Positions 1 to 8,288 of a stretch of 8,572 bases of DNA are shown here, piece by piece (within the stretch, counting starts at the first letter, position 1; each line of letters begins with the position of its first letter). The DNA is from Staphylococcaceae bacterium UBA6286 (GTDB lineage Bacteria; Bacillota; Bacilli; Staphylococcales; Staphylococcaceae), in contig DJUI01000011.1 in assembly GCA_002438305.1 (NCBI GenBank), positions 17,678 to 26,249 of the forward strand, written 5' to 3'. The position numbers were made by a program, and so were the translations under genes. A model generated the notes under the pieces. That model worked only from the letters and a program-made list of their open reading frames with translations, was not told the DNA's origin and ran no database searches.

Positions 1-824
1 ATAAGGCAGCTCAATCATTGAATTTGTCCGCAGATGATGTCAACAAGCTGACCGCTCAGGCAGAAGTCAAAAACAAAGTGTTGTCCGACAGCGGTAAAAA
101 TGTAAATGAAGATGTTAAAGGGTTAAATACTATGATTGTTTATATCGGTGTGTTCCTGATCTTCTTCATTACGATTAATTATGGATCGCAGGCAGCGACA
201 GATATCGCGATGGAGAAATCATCACGGGTTATTGAAATGATTGTGACAAGTGTATCGCCGGTCAATCATATTATGGCTAAAATTATAGGAATCATTGCTG
301 TCGCACTGACTCAAATTGTGCTGCTCGGATTGACGATAGCGGCCTGTATCTATTTATTTGACTTAAACGACTTGATCAAAGAGCTAGGACTAAAATATTC
401 TGGAGAGACAACGCGTATTATTGTCTATGCAGTCATCTTCCTGCTCCTCGGTCTTCTGATCAATATTAGTATCTCTGCGATTGTCGGAGCATTGACAAAC
501 CGGGTTGAAGATATCGGTCAGGCAGTGATGCCGATTACGTTCCTGAATATTGCAGCGTTTTACATTGCGATATTCAGTCTGGGAAATCCAGACACGACAC
601 TTGTAAAAATCAGCAGCTATATTCCTTTCTTTACGCCGATGGTCATGCTGCTCCGCACGCTGTCTCAAGAAACAGGTGATCTACCAATCATCATCGGTAT
701 TGTCATCTGTATCGTGACCATCGTGCTATTACTGCTGCTCGCAGCGCGCGTCTACAAAGGCAGTGTGTTCAGCTACGGCAAAGGTCTTGTGAAGAACTTC
801 CGACAGGCCTTGCAGATGAAATAA
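1..824 (+). CDS. ABC-2 type exporter permease, NatB/YhaP family (5'-truncated)
   Basis: This is the C-terminal part of a membrane permease that would pair with an ATP-binding subunit to export a substrate. NatB relatives export Na+, but the substrate here cannot be read from sequence. The frame is open to the left edge, so the gene begins outside the window; the TTG at base 18 is internal, not a start. Counting from that codon, hydrophobic segments lie at about residues 38-56, 87-113, 134-158, 169-188, 199-214 and 222-243. Between the first two is a conserved-looking cytoplasmic stretch (about 66-91) containing EKSSRVIEMIVTSVSP, which is typical of the NatB/YhaP (COG1668, ABC2_membrane_3) family. 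The polar stretch before segment one would be the end of the extracytoplasmic domain these permeases carry. About 270 residues are visible, against roughly 390-420 in full-length relatives. The partner ATPase gene is presumably just upstream. The family call is firm; the substrate is unknown. Confidence 0.88.
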   Translation, partial: KAAQSLNLSADDVNKLTAQAEVKNKVLSDSGKNVNEDVKGLNTMIVYIGVFLIFFITINYGSQAATDIAMEKSSRVIEMIVTSVSPVNHIMAKIIGIIAVALTQIVLLGLTIAACIYLFDLNDLIKELGLKYSGETTRIIVYAVIFLLLGLLINISISAIVGALTNRVEDIGQAVMPITFLNIAAFYIAIFSLGNPDTTLVKISSYIPFFTPMVMLLRTLSQETGDLPIIIGIVICIVTIVLLLLLAARVYKGSVFSYGKGLVKNFRQALQMK

Positions 825-861
825 TATTGTCACAAAATAGTAATGATTAAATTATGGTTTA

Positions 862-890
862 TTGAACTAAGATAGTATAAAATTTATACT
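862..890 (+). promoter_or_regulatory. Candidate sigma-A promoter for bdbDC
   Basis: TTGAAC (862-867) and TATACT (885-890) are separated by exactly 17 bases. They match the -35 consensus at four of six positions and the -10 consensus at five of six. Transcription would start near 897, leaving a leader of about 36 nt that holds the AAGGAG ribosome site at 921-926. The element lies inside the 865-899 inverted repeat, so a dimeric protein bound there would cover the promoter core. It is a prediction from spacing and consensus only. Confidence 0.5.
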
Positions 891-908
891 ATCTTAGTTT
901 TACTTTTA
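865..908 (+). terminator. Long perfect inverted repeat, probable terminator of the permease gene
   Basis: Bases 865-881 and 883-899 are exact reverse complements (17 bp, centred on base 882), followed by a T-rich run (TTTT, AC, TTTT). In RNA this forms a long hairpin with a U-rich tail 41 nt after the permease stop codon, as expected of an intrinsic terminator. The stem has only three G/C pairs, so it is weaker than its length suggests. There is no T-tract in the opposite direction, so a bidirectional role is unlikely. The same bases overlap the candidate bdbD promoter, so an operator role is a real alternative. Confidence 0.65.
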
Positions 909-932
909 ATTTGATTTGTTAAGGAGATTGTT

Positions 933-1631
933 ATGAAAAATAGAGGAAATATGATATTTGCGATGGTACTTGCATTGATTACCATTGCCGTAATTGCATT
1001 GATGGTGATATTCAACCAGAAGGATGATCAGTCAGACAATACCGCATCAACTACGAATGGTGAAACAAGCACCGATTACAGCAAGATAGATGTCAAAGGA
1101 CAGCCGATGCTGGGTGAGGAAGATGCACCGGTCACACTTATTGAATTCGGTGACTATAAATGTCCGGCATGTAAATTTTTCGATATGGAAATTCAACCGA
1201 AACTCGTTGAAAAATACGTGGATAACGGTGATTTAAAAATGTACTTCATCAATACACCGTTTCATGGTAATGAATCATTAATAGGCTCTCATGCCGCTGA
1301 AGCAGTATTAAAAAGTGAACCGACAAAATACTGGGATTTCCACAATGCTTTATTTGAAGCACAGCCTAACACAGACACATCAAGTACAGATAACTGGTTG
1401 ACTGTAGACGTAGTGAAAAAAGCAGCCAAACAAGCTGATATAAAAGACGTTGATCAAGTCGTTACAGCCGCTGAAGACAAAACAGAATCAGCAGCAGTAG
1501 AAAAAGACATCAATCTCTATCAGACATACCAGGTCAATGAAACACCGACTATCATTATCAACGGTAAAAAAGTCAGCGATCAGTTAAATATTAAATCTCT
1601 TGAACAAGCGATTGAGGATGCGAAAAAGTAA
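933..1631 (+). CDS. bdbD: Membrane-anchored thiol-disulfide oxidoreductase, BdbD/DsbA-like
   Basis: BdbD oxidises cysteine pairs in exported proteins on the outer face of the membrane and is reoxidised by BdbC. The 232-residue protein has an N-terminal hydrophobic anchor (about 7-27) with no obvious lipobox. A polar, Ser/Thr/Asp-rich linker follows (about 29-60), then a thioredoxin-fold domain opening with VTLIEFGDYKCPAC. The redox motif CPAC is at residues 77-80, and the cis-proline loop (ETPTIIING, Thr204-Pro205) is near the C-terminus. The insertion between them is the helical DsbA-type domain. Length is close to Bacillus subtilis BdbD (about 222 residues). AAGGAG sits 6 nt before the ATG, so the start is well supported. 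The stop codon shares one base with the bdbC start, so the two form an operon. S. aureus DsbA is a related lipoprotein, but the anchor and adjacent bdbC favour the BdbD name. Confidence 0.9.
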   Translation: MKNRGNMIFAMVLALITIAVIALMVIFNQKDDQSDNTASTTNGETSTDYSKIDVKGQPMLGEEDAPVTLIEFGDYKCPACKFFDMEIQPKLVEKYVDNGDLKMYFINTPFHGNESLIGSHAAEAVLKSEPTKYWDFHNALFEAQPNTDTSSTDNWLTVDVVKKAAKQADIKDVDQVVTAAEDKTESAAVEKDINLYQTYQVNETPTIIINGKKVSDQLNIKSLEQAIEDAKK

Positions 1632-2044
1632 TGGAGAAAAATAACAGATTTTTCTTTATTGCCTGGGTAATAGCGATCGTTGCCATGCTTGGCAGTCTCT
1701 ATTTCTCGGAGATCAGAAACTTTGTCCCTTGTGAGATGTGCTGGTACCAAAGAATTCTTATGTACCCCCTTGTCGTGATTCTTGGTTTTGCTGCATTGAA
1801 TGACTTTTATCCATTCAAATATTTAGTGATGACATTTTCAATGATCGGGCTTGGCTTCTCCGTCTATCATTATATGGAGCAGAAAATACCAGGATTCGCC
1901 CCCATCAAAGCATGTGTTGGTGGCGTGTCATGTAACGTTGAATATATCAACTGGGCGGGCTTCATCACAATCCCGTTTCTTGCTGGAACAGCATTTTTGA
2001 TCATTACGTTGTTGATGATTGCCGTCAAGAAACCTGTAAAATAG
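1631..2044 (+). CDS. bdbC: Disulfide bond formation protein BdbC (DsbB family quinone reductase)
   Basis: BdbC is an integral membrane protein that takes electrons from reduced BdbD and hands them to quinone, regenerating the oxidant. The 137-residue protein has four predicted membrane helices (about 7-26, 41-56, 65-82 and 109-132). The first redox pair, CEMC, is at residues 34-37 in the loop after helix one, followed by the typical WYQR. The second pair is Cys95 and Cys101 (ACVGGVSC) before helix four, followed by the family-typical NVEYINWAGFITIPFLA. All four catalytic cysteines are present and the length is normal for the Gram-positive form. The ATG overlaps the bdbD TAA by one base. The nearest purine-rich site (GAGG at 1614-1617) is 13 nt away, so translation probably relies on coupling to bdbD. 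A terminator follows the stop, so bdbDC is probably a two-gene unit. Confidence 0.94.
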   Translation: MEKNNRFFFIAWVIAIVAMLGSLYFSEIRNFVPCEMCWYQRILMYPLVVILGFAALNDFYPFKYLVMTFSMIGLGFSVYHYMEQKIPGFAPIKACVGGVSCNVEYINWAGFITIPFLAGTAFLIITLLMIAVKKPVK

Positions 2045-2070
2045 GCCGGCAAATGAATAAGCAACTTGAG

Positions 2071-2108
2071 AAACAGATGGTTTAACTGACCGTCTGTTTT
2101 TTGTTTTT
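2071..2108 (+). terminator. Intrinsic terminator after bdbC
   Basis: AAACAGATGG (2071-2080) pairs with CCGTCTGTTT (2090-2099) to give a 10-bp stem with one G-U pair and a 9-nt loop. Six T, a G and five T follow (to 2108). It begins 26 nt after the bdbC stop codon. It separates bdbDC from the yaaA-recF-gyrBA unit. Confidence 0.87.
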
Positions 2109-2162
2109 ACTTTAAATGATTCGAAGATTGAAAGTGAAGGGTGGTTTATAGTCATAAAGTGT

Positions 2163-2202
2163 CTTTTTTGGCTCAAAAACATGCTTTTTTAGCCGAAAAA
2201 AG
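2163..2202. repeat. Nested A/T-tract inverted repeat upstream of yaaA
   Basis: CTTTTTTGGCT (2163-2173) faces AGCCGAAAAAAG (2191-2202), which is complementary apart from one bulged G at 2195. The bases between contain a second A5/T5 pairing (2175-2179 with 2185-2189). The outer arms overlap the place where the -35 element of the yaaA promoter should lie. There is no T-tract after the hairpin in either direction, so it is not a good terminator. It could be an operator, a bent promoter-activating stretch, or chance in AT-rich DNA. Confidence 0.4.
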
Positions 2203-2209
2203 GTATAAT
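2181..2209 (+). promoter_or_regulatory. Candidate promoter for yaaA-recF-gyrB-gyrA
   Basis: A perfect TATAAT lies at 2204-2209. At 17-base spacing the -35 position (2181-2186) reads ATGCTT, a poor match, and there is no TG extension. Activity would depend on the A/T-rich upstream DNA or on an activator. Transcription would begin near 2216, which fits the translation start at 2246. It lies between the bdbC terminator and the first gene of the cluster, the expected place. Confidence 0.6.
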
Positions 2210-2245
2210 TAAATGATGACTGAGACGGATAGGAGTGAACCTGAG

Positions 2246-2470
2246 ATGGTAAAGACAGTACAGTTTGACAACGAAATTACCCTCGGCCAGTTTTTAAAGG
2301 CTGAAGGGATTATAGGTACTGGTGGCCAGGCGAAGTGGTATTTACAGGATAACCCTGTGCTGTTAAACGGTGAAGAAGAAGCACGGCGTGGGAAGAAGCT
2401 GCACCAGGACGATATACTTGAAATTGAAGGGGAAGGTAAGTACAAGATTTCTTATCTTTCTGCCCGATGA
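2246..2470 (+). CDS. yaaA: S4-domain RNA-binding protein YaaA
   Basis: This is a small protein that is almost entirely an S4-type RNA-binding fold. It is usually encoded just before recF in Firmicutes and has been linked to ribosomal large-subunit assembly in Bacillus. The S4 region covers about residues 11-60, with [19 protein letters not shown] and then [21 protein letters not shown] chose ATG at 2246 (74 residues) over the in-frame ATGs at 2213 and 2216. AGGAG at 2231-2235 is 10 nt before 2246, and the TATAAT at 2204-2209 puts the RNA start near 2216, so 2213 would not be transcribed from it. The extra eleven residues of the longer form (MMTETDRSEPE) do not look like the family. Bacillus YaaA is about 71 residues. 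The stop overlaps the recF start by four bases (ATGA), implying translational coupling. Confidence 0.9.
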   Translation: MVKTVQFDNEITLGQFLKAEGIIGTGGQAKWYLQDNPVLLNGEEEARRGKKLHQDDILEIEGEGKYKISYLSAR

Positions 2471-3576
2471 AGCTCAAAACATTAAAACTTAACCAGTATC
2501 GCAACTATGATCAAGTCGCCTTATCGTTTCATGATGAAGTGAATGTGCTCATTGGTGCTAATGCTCAAGGTAAGACGAATTTACTTGAAGCCATCTATTG
2601 TCTTGCGCTCGCTAAGAGCCATCGTGCGAGTCATGACAAAGAGCTCATCAAGTGGGGTGCAGATTTTGCGTTGATCGAAGGGGAGCTGAGTTACAAACAC
2701 GGTATGATGCCACTGTCCCTGCAAATATCATCAAAAGGTAAGAAAGCAAAGGCCAATCATCTGGAGCAGAGTAAGCTGACTCAGTATATCGGCCATATGA
2801 ACGTTGTACTATTTGCGCCGGAAGATCTTAATCTCGTAAAAGGGAGTCCACAGATCAGGCGCCGTTTTATTGATATAGAAATCGGACAGATATCTGCTGT
2901 ATATTTGAGTGATCTCTCTAATTTCCAGCGTATCCTCAAGCAGAAAAATCACTATTTGAAGCAGTTGAAGGTTAATCCGAAAGGTGACCGGACGATGCTT
3001 GAAGTATTGAATCAGCAGTTCAGTGAATTTGCTGTCAAACTGACTTTGAGACGGCATCAATTCATCAGCCAGCTGGAAGAAAAGGCTATTGAGATTCACA
3101 GCGGAATTACAAAATCTAAAGAACAACTTCAGATTCATTATCAAGCTAGTCTGCAGCTTGAAAATCATCTGGATACTATGATTGAAGCAACATATAAAAA
3201 ATTATCAGAGTCGATGGATAAGGAAATCGAACGGATGGCAAGTCTGTACGGGCCTCATCGCGACGACTTGACGTTTTCAATCAATGGAGTAGATGTTCAA
3301 ACTTATGGTTCACAAGGGCAGCAGCGCACGACAGCCTTGTCGCTGAAACTTGCTGAGATAGAATTAATCAATGAAGAGATAGGTGAATATCCTATTCTTC
3401 TGCTGGATGATGTTCTCAGTGAACTTGATGAAACGAGACAGACACATCTACTGACGACGATTCAGCATAAAGTGCAAACATTTGTGACGACGACTTCTGT
3501 TGAAGGGATAGAACATGAAACCATTGAACAGGCCAAGCTTTTCTATGTCGATCACGGACACATTCAAACTAATTAA
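2467..3576 (+). CDS. recF: DNA replication and repair protein RecF
   Basis: RecF is an SMC/ABC-like ATPase that binds gapped DNA and, with RecO and RecR, loads RecA for gap repair and restart of stalled forks. The 369-residue protein is full length (the family is about 360-370). It carries Walker A GANAQGKT at residues 30-37, the conserved GPHRDD at 262-267, the ABC signature SQGQQR at 282-287, Walker B PILLLDD at 309-315 and the D-loop SELD at 318-321. The region between about 150 and 255 is helical and charged, matching the lever domain. The ATG is embedded in the yaaA stop (ATGA) and no Shine-Dalgarno sequence is visible before it, so translation is probably coupled to yaaA. gyrB follows after 17 nt. 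All catalytic motifs are intact. Confidence 0.97.
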   Translation: MKLKTLKLNQYRNYDQVALSFHDEVNVLIGANAQGKTNLLEAIYCLALAKSHRASHDKELIKWGADFALIEGELSYKHGMMPLSLQISSKGKKAKANHLEQSKLTQYIGHMNVVLFAPEDLNLVKGSPQIRRRFIDIEIGQISAVYLSDLSNFQRILKQKNHYLKQLKVNPKGDRTMLEVLNQQFSEFAVKLTLRRHQFISQLEEKAIEIHSGITKSKEQLQIHYQASLQLENHLDTMIEATYKKLSESMDKEIERMASLYGPHRDDLTFSINGVDVQTYGSQGQQRTTALSLKLAEIELINEEIGEYPILLLDDVLSELDETRQTHLLTTIQHKVQTFVTTTSVEGIEHETIEQAKLFYVDHGHIQTN

Positions 3577-3581
3577 AGAGT

Positions 3582-3587
3582 AGGTGA
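3582..3587 (+). promoter_or_regulatory. Ribosome binding site fixing the gyrB TTG start
   Basis: AGGTGA lies 6 nt before the TTG at 3594 and matches the 3' half of the Shine-Dalgarno consensus. An in-frame TGA at 3585-3587 excludes any longer gyrB reading. The first in-frame ATG is at codon 28, inside the conserved ATPase domain. TTG is therefore the only reasonable start. Confidence 0.82.
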
Positions 3588-5508
<1,921 letters not shown>

Positions 5509-5510
<2 letters not shown>

Positions 5511-5514
5511 GAGG
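5509..5514 (+). promoter_or_regulatory. Strong ribosome binding site of gyrA, overlapping the gyrB stop
   Basis: A full AGGAGG starts on the second base of the gyrB TAG stop codon. It is 7 nt from the ATG at 5522 but only 4 nt from the in-frame TTG at 5519, so ATG is the better start. The overlap means ribosomes finishing gyrB pass directly over the gyrA site, which would help keep the subunits balanced. Confidence 0.85.
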
Positions 5515-5521
5515 CGCCTTG

Positions 5522-8098
5522 ATGGCAGAGAATACAGAACGATTAAAAGATAGGAATATCAGTACAGAAATGCGTGAATCATTCCTTGATTACGCAATGA
5601 GCGTTATCGTATCACGAGCGCTTCCTGACGTCAGAGATGGAATGAAGCCGGTTCACCGCCGTATTTTATACGGTATGAACGATCAAGGAATGACATCTGA
5701 TAAGCCATACAAAAAATCCGCACGTATCGTCGGTGACGTCATGGGTAAATATCACCCGCATGGAGACTCATCGATATACGAGGCGATGGTCCGTATGGCA
5801 CAAGATTTCAGTTACCGCTATCCGCTGGTGGATGGTCAAGGTAACTTCGGTTCAATGGATGGCGACGGCGCGGCAGCGATGCGTTATACAGAAGCCCGTA
5901 TGTCAAAAATTGCGATGGAATTGATGCGTGATATTAACAAAGATACGATTGATTTTGCTGATAACTACGATGGCAATGAACGTGAGCCGGTAGTACTTCC
6001 TGCGCGTTTCCCTAATTTGCTTGTCAACGGTGCTTCAGGGATTGCAGTAGGGATGGCGACGAATATTCCGCCGCATAACTTGAATGAAGTGATCGATGGT
6101 GTGCTGGCACTGAGTCATAATGCTGACATCACTGTATCAGAGCTGATGGATCATATTCACGGGCCGGACTTTCCGACGTCAGGACTGATCTTAGGTCGTA
6201 GTGGGATCCGCCGTGCTTATGAAACGGGTCGTGGCTCTGTGATGATGCGTGCAAAAACGCTGATTGAAACACGTCCAAACGGCAAAGAAACGATTATTGT
6301 CACTGAAATTCCTTATCAGGTCAACAAAGCGAAGCTAGTTGAGAAAATTGCTGAATTGGTCCGCGACAAGAAAGTGGATGGTATCACGGACTTACGTGAT
6401 GAAACAAGTCTGAAAGAAGGCGTCCGTATCGTCATGGATGTGCGTCGTGACGCGAATGCCAATGTCATCTTAAATAACTTGTATAAACTGACACCGCTGC
6501 AGACATCATTTGGTATGAATATGCTGTCACTTGTTGACGGTAAACCGAGAGTGCTCAACTTAAAACAGATGCTTTACTACTATCTTGAACATCAAAAAGT
6601 AGTCATTCGTCGTCGTACCATTTACAACTTGAAGAAGGCAGAAGACCGTGCGCATCTGCTGGAAGGTCTGCGCATTGCACTGGACCACATCGATGAAATT
6701 ATCGCATTGATTCGTTCTTCTGAAACTGATCAGCAGGCAATGAATAGTCTGCAGTCAAACTACAGCTTATCAGAACGTCAAGCACAGGCGATTCTGGATA
6801 TGCGTCTCCGTCGTCTGACAGGTCTTGAACGCGATAAGATTGAAGCAGAATATCAGGAATTAAGCGCTTATATCGATGAATTAAAAGCCATTCTTGCTGA
6901 TGAAGAACGTATTCTTGACATCATCCGTGAAGAACTGACAGAAATCAAAAGTAGATTTGGTGATGACAGAAGAACAGAAATTACAATGGGTGGCTTCGAC
7001 CAGCTGGAAGATGAAGATTTAATTCCAGAAGAACATATCGTCATCACACTAAGTCATAATAATTATATTAAACGGCTTCCTGTATCGACTTACCGGTCAC
7101 AGCACCGTGGTGGACGCGGTGTACAAGGAATGAACACTATTGAAGATGACTTCGTGAGTCAGATTGTCACGACATCTACACATGATAATGTTCTATTCTT
7201 TACGAATAAAGGCCGTGTGTACAAGTTAAAAGGTTACGAAATACCTGAGCTGTCCCGCCAGTCGAAAGGAATTCCAATCGTCAATGCACTGGCTCTTGAG
7301 AAAGATGAGACCATCAGTACGATGATTGCCGTTAAAGACTTAGAGCGCGAAGATGCCTTTATTATCTTTGCTACTAAAAAAGGTCTCGTCAAACGTTCAA
7401 GTCTTTCTAACTTTGCACGAATCAATAAAAACGGTAAAATTGCCATCAGCTTCCGTGGAGACGATGAATTGATTGCCGTACGGTTGACAGATGGATCGAA
7501 GCAATTGATCATCGGTACAAAAAATGCCTCTCTTATTCGTTTTGAAGAGCAGACATTGCGTCCACTCGGTCGGACAGCAGCAGGGGTCAAAGGGATATCG
7601 CTGCGTGAAACTGATGAAGTCATCGGTCTAGATGTCATCAATTCAAATGATGAGCATGAAGTATTGATTGTCACTGAAAAAGGTTACGGAAAACGGACGA
7701 AGGAAAGTGACTATCGTATTTCAAACCGTGGTGGTAAAGGAATCAAAACAGCTACCATCACTGAGAAAAATGGTGATTTAGTTTACATCTCTACAGTCAC
7801 TGGTGAAGAAGATCTCATGATCGTGACCAATCAAGGGGTCATTATCCGACTTGAAGTCAGCGATATTTCTCAAAACGGACGTAGTGCACAAGGTGTGAAA
7901 TTGATCCGCTTAGGTGAAGGTCAGCATGTGGCAACCGTTGCAAAAGTCGATAAAGATGATGAACAAGAGATCATTGAAGAAGAAGAGGGTCATTTAGTAG
8001 GAACAATCGATGCAGATAACACTATTGAAGATACAGAAGATATCTTCGAAGACAGTGAAGATGTTGAATCGATGGAGAATCTGAAAGAAGATCAGTAG
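5522..8098 (+). CDS. gyrA: DNA gyrase subunit A
   Basis: GyrA cuts and rejoins DNA and wraps it around its C-terminal domain. Starting at ATG 5522 the protein has 858 residues. The breakage-reunion domain includes the winged helix with [13 protein letters not shown] (77-89) and the catalytic Tyr122 in AAMRYTEAR. Quinolone-region residues are Ser83, Ser84 and Glu87, equivalent to S. aureus Ser84, Ser85 and Glu88, so all are the susceptible type. The coiled-coil and gate region is about 350-480. The C-terminal beta-pinwheel starts near 500 and carries the GyrA box as QHRGGRG (527-533), which marks gyrase rather than topoisomerase IV ParC. The last 48 residues (811-858) form a tail with 22 Asp/Glu and little predicted structure. 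S. aureus GyrA is about 887 residues with a longer acidic tail. The gene follows gyrB by 11 nt and ends before a strong terminator. Confidence 0.98.
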   Translation: MAENTERLKDRNISTEMRESFLDYAMSVIVSRALPDVRDGMKPVHRRILYGMNDQGMTSDKPYKKSARIVGDVMGKYHPHGDSSIYEAMVRMAQDFSYRYPLVDGQGNFGSMDGDGAAAMRYTEARMSKIAMELMRDINKDTIDFADNYDGNEREPVVLPARFPNLLVNGASGIAVGMATNIPPHNLNEVIDGVLALSHNADITVSELMDHIHGPDFPTSGLILGRSGIRRAYETGRGSVMMRAKTLIETRPNGKETIIVTEIPYQVNKAKLVEKIAELVRDKKVDGITDLRDETSLKEGVRIVMDVRRDANANVILNNLYKLTPLQTSFGMNMLSLVDGKPRVLNLKQMLYYYLEHQKVVIRRRTIYNLKKAEDRAHLLEGLRIALDHIDEIIALIRSSETDQQAMNSLQSNYSLSERQAQAILDMRLRRLTGLERDKIEAEYQELSAYIDELKAILADEERILDIIREELTEIKSRFGDDRRTEITMGGFDQLEDEDLIPEEHIVITLSHNNYIKRLPVSTYRSQHRGGRGVQGMNTIEDDFVSQIVTTSTHDNVLFFTNKGRVYKLKGYEIPELSRQSKGIPIVNALALEKDETISTMIAVKDLEREDAFIIFATKKGLVKRSSLSNFARINKNGKIAISFRGDDELIAVRLTDGSKQLIIGTKNASLIRFEEQTLRPLGRTAAGVKGISLRETDEVIGLDVINSNDEHEVLIVTEKGYGKRTKESDYRISNRGGKGIKTATITEKNGDLVYISTVTGEEDLMIVTNQGVIIRLEVSDISQNGRSAQGVKLIRLGEGQHVATVAKVDKDDEQEIIEEEEGHLVGTIDADNTIEDTEDIFEDSEDVESMENLKEDQ

Positions 8099-8122
8099 AA
8101 ATTTAAAAAAATAATTACTATC

Positions 8123-8148
8123 AGGCACTGGACCTCCAGTGCCTTTTT
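8123..8148 (+). terminator. Intrinsic terminator after gyrA
   Basis: AGGCACTGG (8123-8131) and CCAGTGCCT (8136-8144) form a perfect 9-bp GC-rich stem with an ACCT loop, followed by a run of T to 8148. It lies 24 nt after the gyrA stop codon. This is the clearest terminator in the window. It ends the yaaA-recF-gyrB-gyrA unit and isolates alsS transcriptionally. Confidence 0.94.
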
Positions 8149-8226
8149 GAATATCAAATAATGATTTTAACTATGAAAATAATTAATGAAAACTTATCTT
8201 TACTAGGTTGGTAATAAACAAATGAG

Positions 8227-8255
8227 TTGAAATGACAAGTAATTAAGCATACCAT
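8227..8255 (+). promoter_or_regulatory. Candidate promoter for alsS
   Basis: TTGAAA (8227-8232) and TACCAT (8250-8255) are 17 bases apart. The -35 is good; the -10 matches at four of six positions. Transcription would start near 8262 and give a leader of about 27 nt containing the AAGGA site. I see no catabolite (CcpA) operator with the usual central CG here. The rest of the 140-nt gap is AT-rich without a convincing structure. Confidence 0.4.
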
Positions 8256-8263
8256 TGAAATGA
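8227..8263 (+). repeat. 9-bp direct repeat in the alsS promoter region
   Basis: TTGAAATGA occurs at 8227-8235 and again at 8255-8263, 28 bp apart. The first copy includes the candidate -35 hexamer and the second spans the predicted start of transcription. Paired direct repeats around a promoter can be regulator half-sites, but the sequence is AT-rich and the match may be chance. Confidence 0.35.
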
Positions 8264-8288
8264 AAATCTTAATAAGGATGCGATAAGT

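Noticed and set aside
18..20. TTG as the start of the permease gene
   Set aside because: The frame is open upstream to the window edge, no ribosome site precedes it, and the N-terminal half of the family is missing.
1217..1225. CGTGGATAA, one mismatch from a DnaA box on the reverse strand
   Set aside because: It is a lone near-match inside bdbD coding sequence with no cluster or AT-rich unwinding element nearby.
2163..2202. Reading the A/T-tract inverted repeat as a second terminator before yaaA
   Set aside because: No T-tract follows the hairpin in either direction, and a clear terminator already lies at 2071-2108.
2809..3168. 119-codon open frame on the minus strand
   Set aside because: It is antisense to intact recF, with no family resemblance or start signal.
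5519..5521. TTG as the gyrA start
   Set aside because: It is only 4 nt from AGGAGG, while ATG at 5522 is at the ideal 7 nt and gives the family-typical MAE start.
7234..7674. 146-codon open frame on the minus strand
   Set aside because: It lies wholly inside gyrA, has no recognisable domain and no ribosome site, and reads as a shadow of the conserved gyrA frame.
8173..8214. 13-codon reading frame MKIINENLSLLGW upstream of alsS, as a possible leader peptide rich in Ile/Leu
   Set aside because: It has no Shine-Dalgarno sequence, lies upstream of the candidate promoter, and no attenuator hairpin follows.
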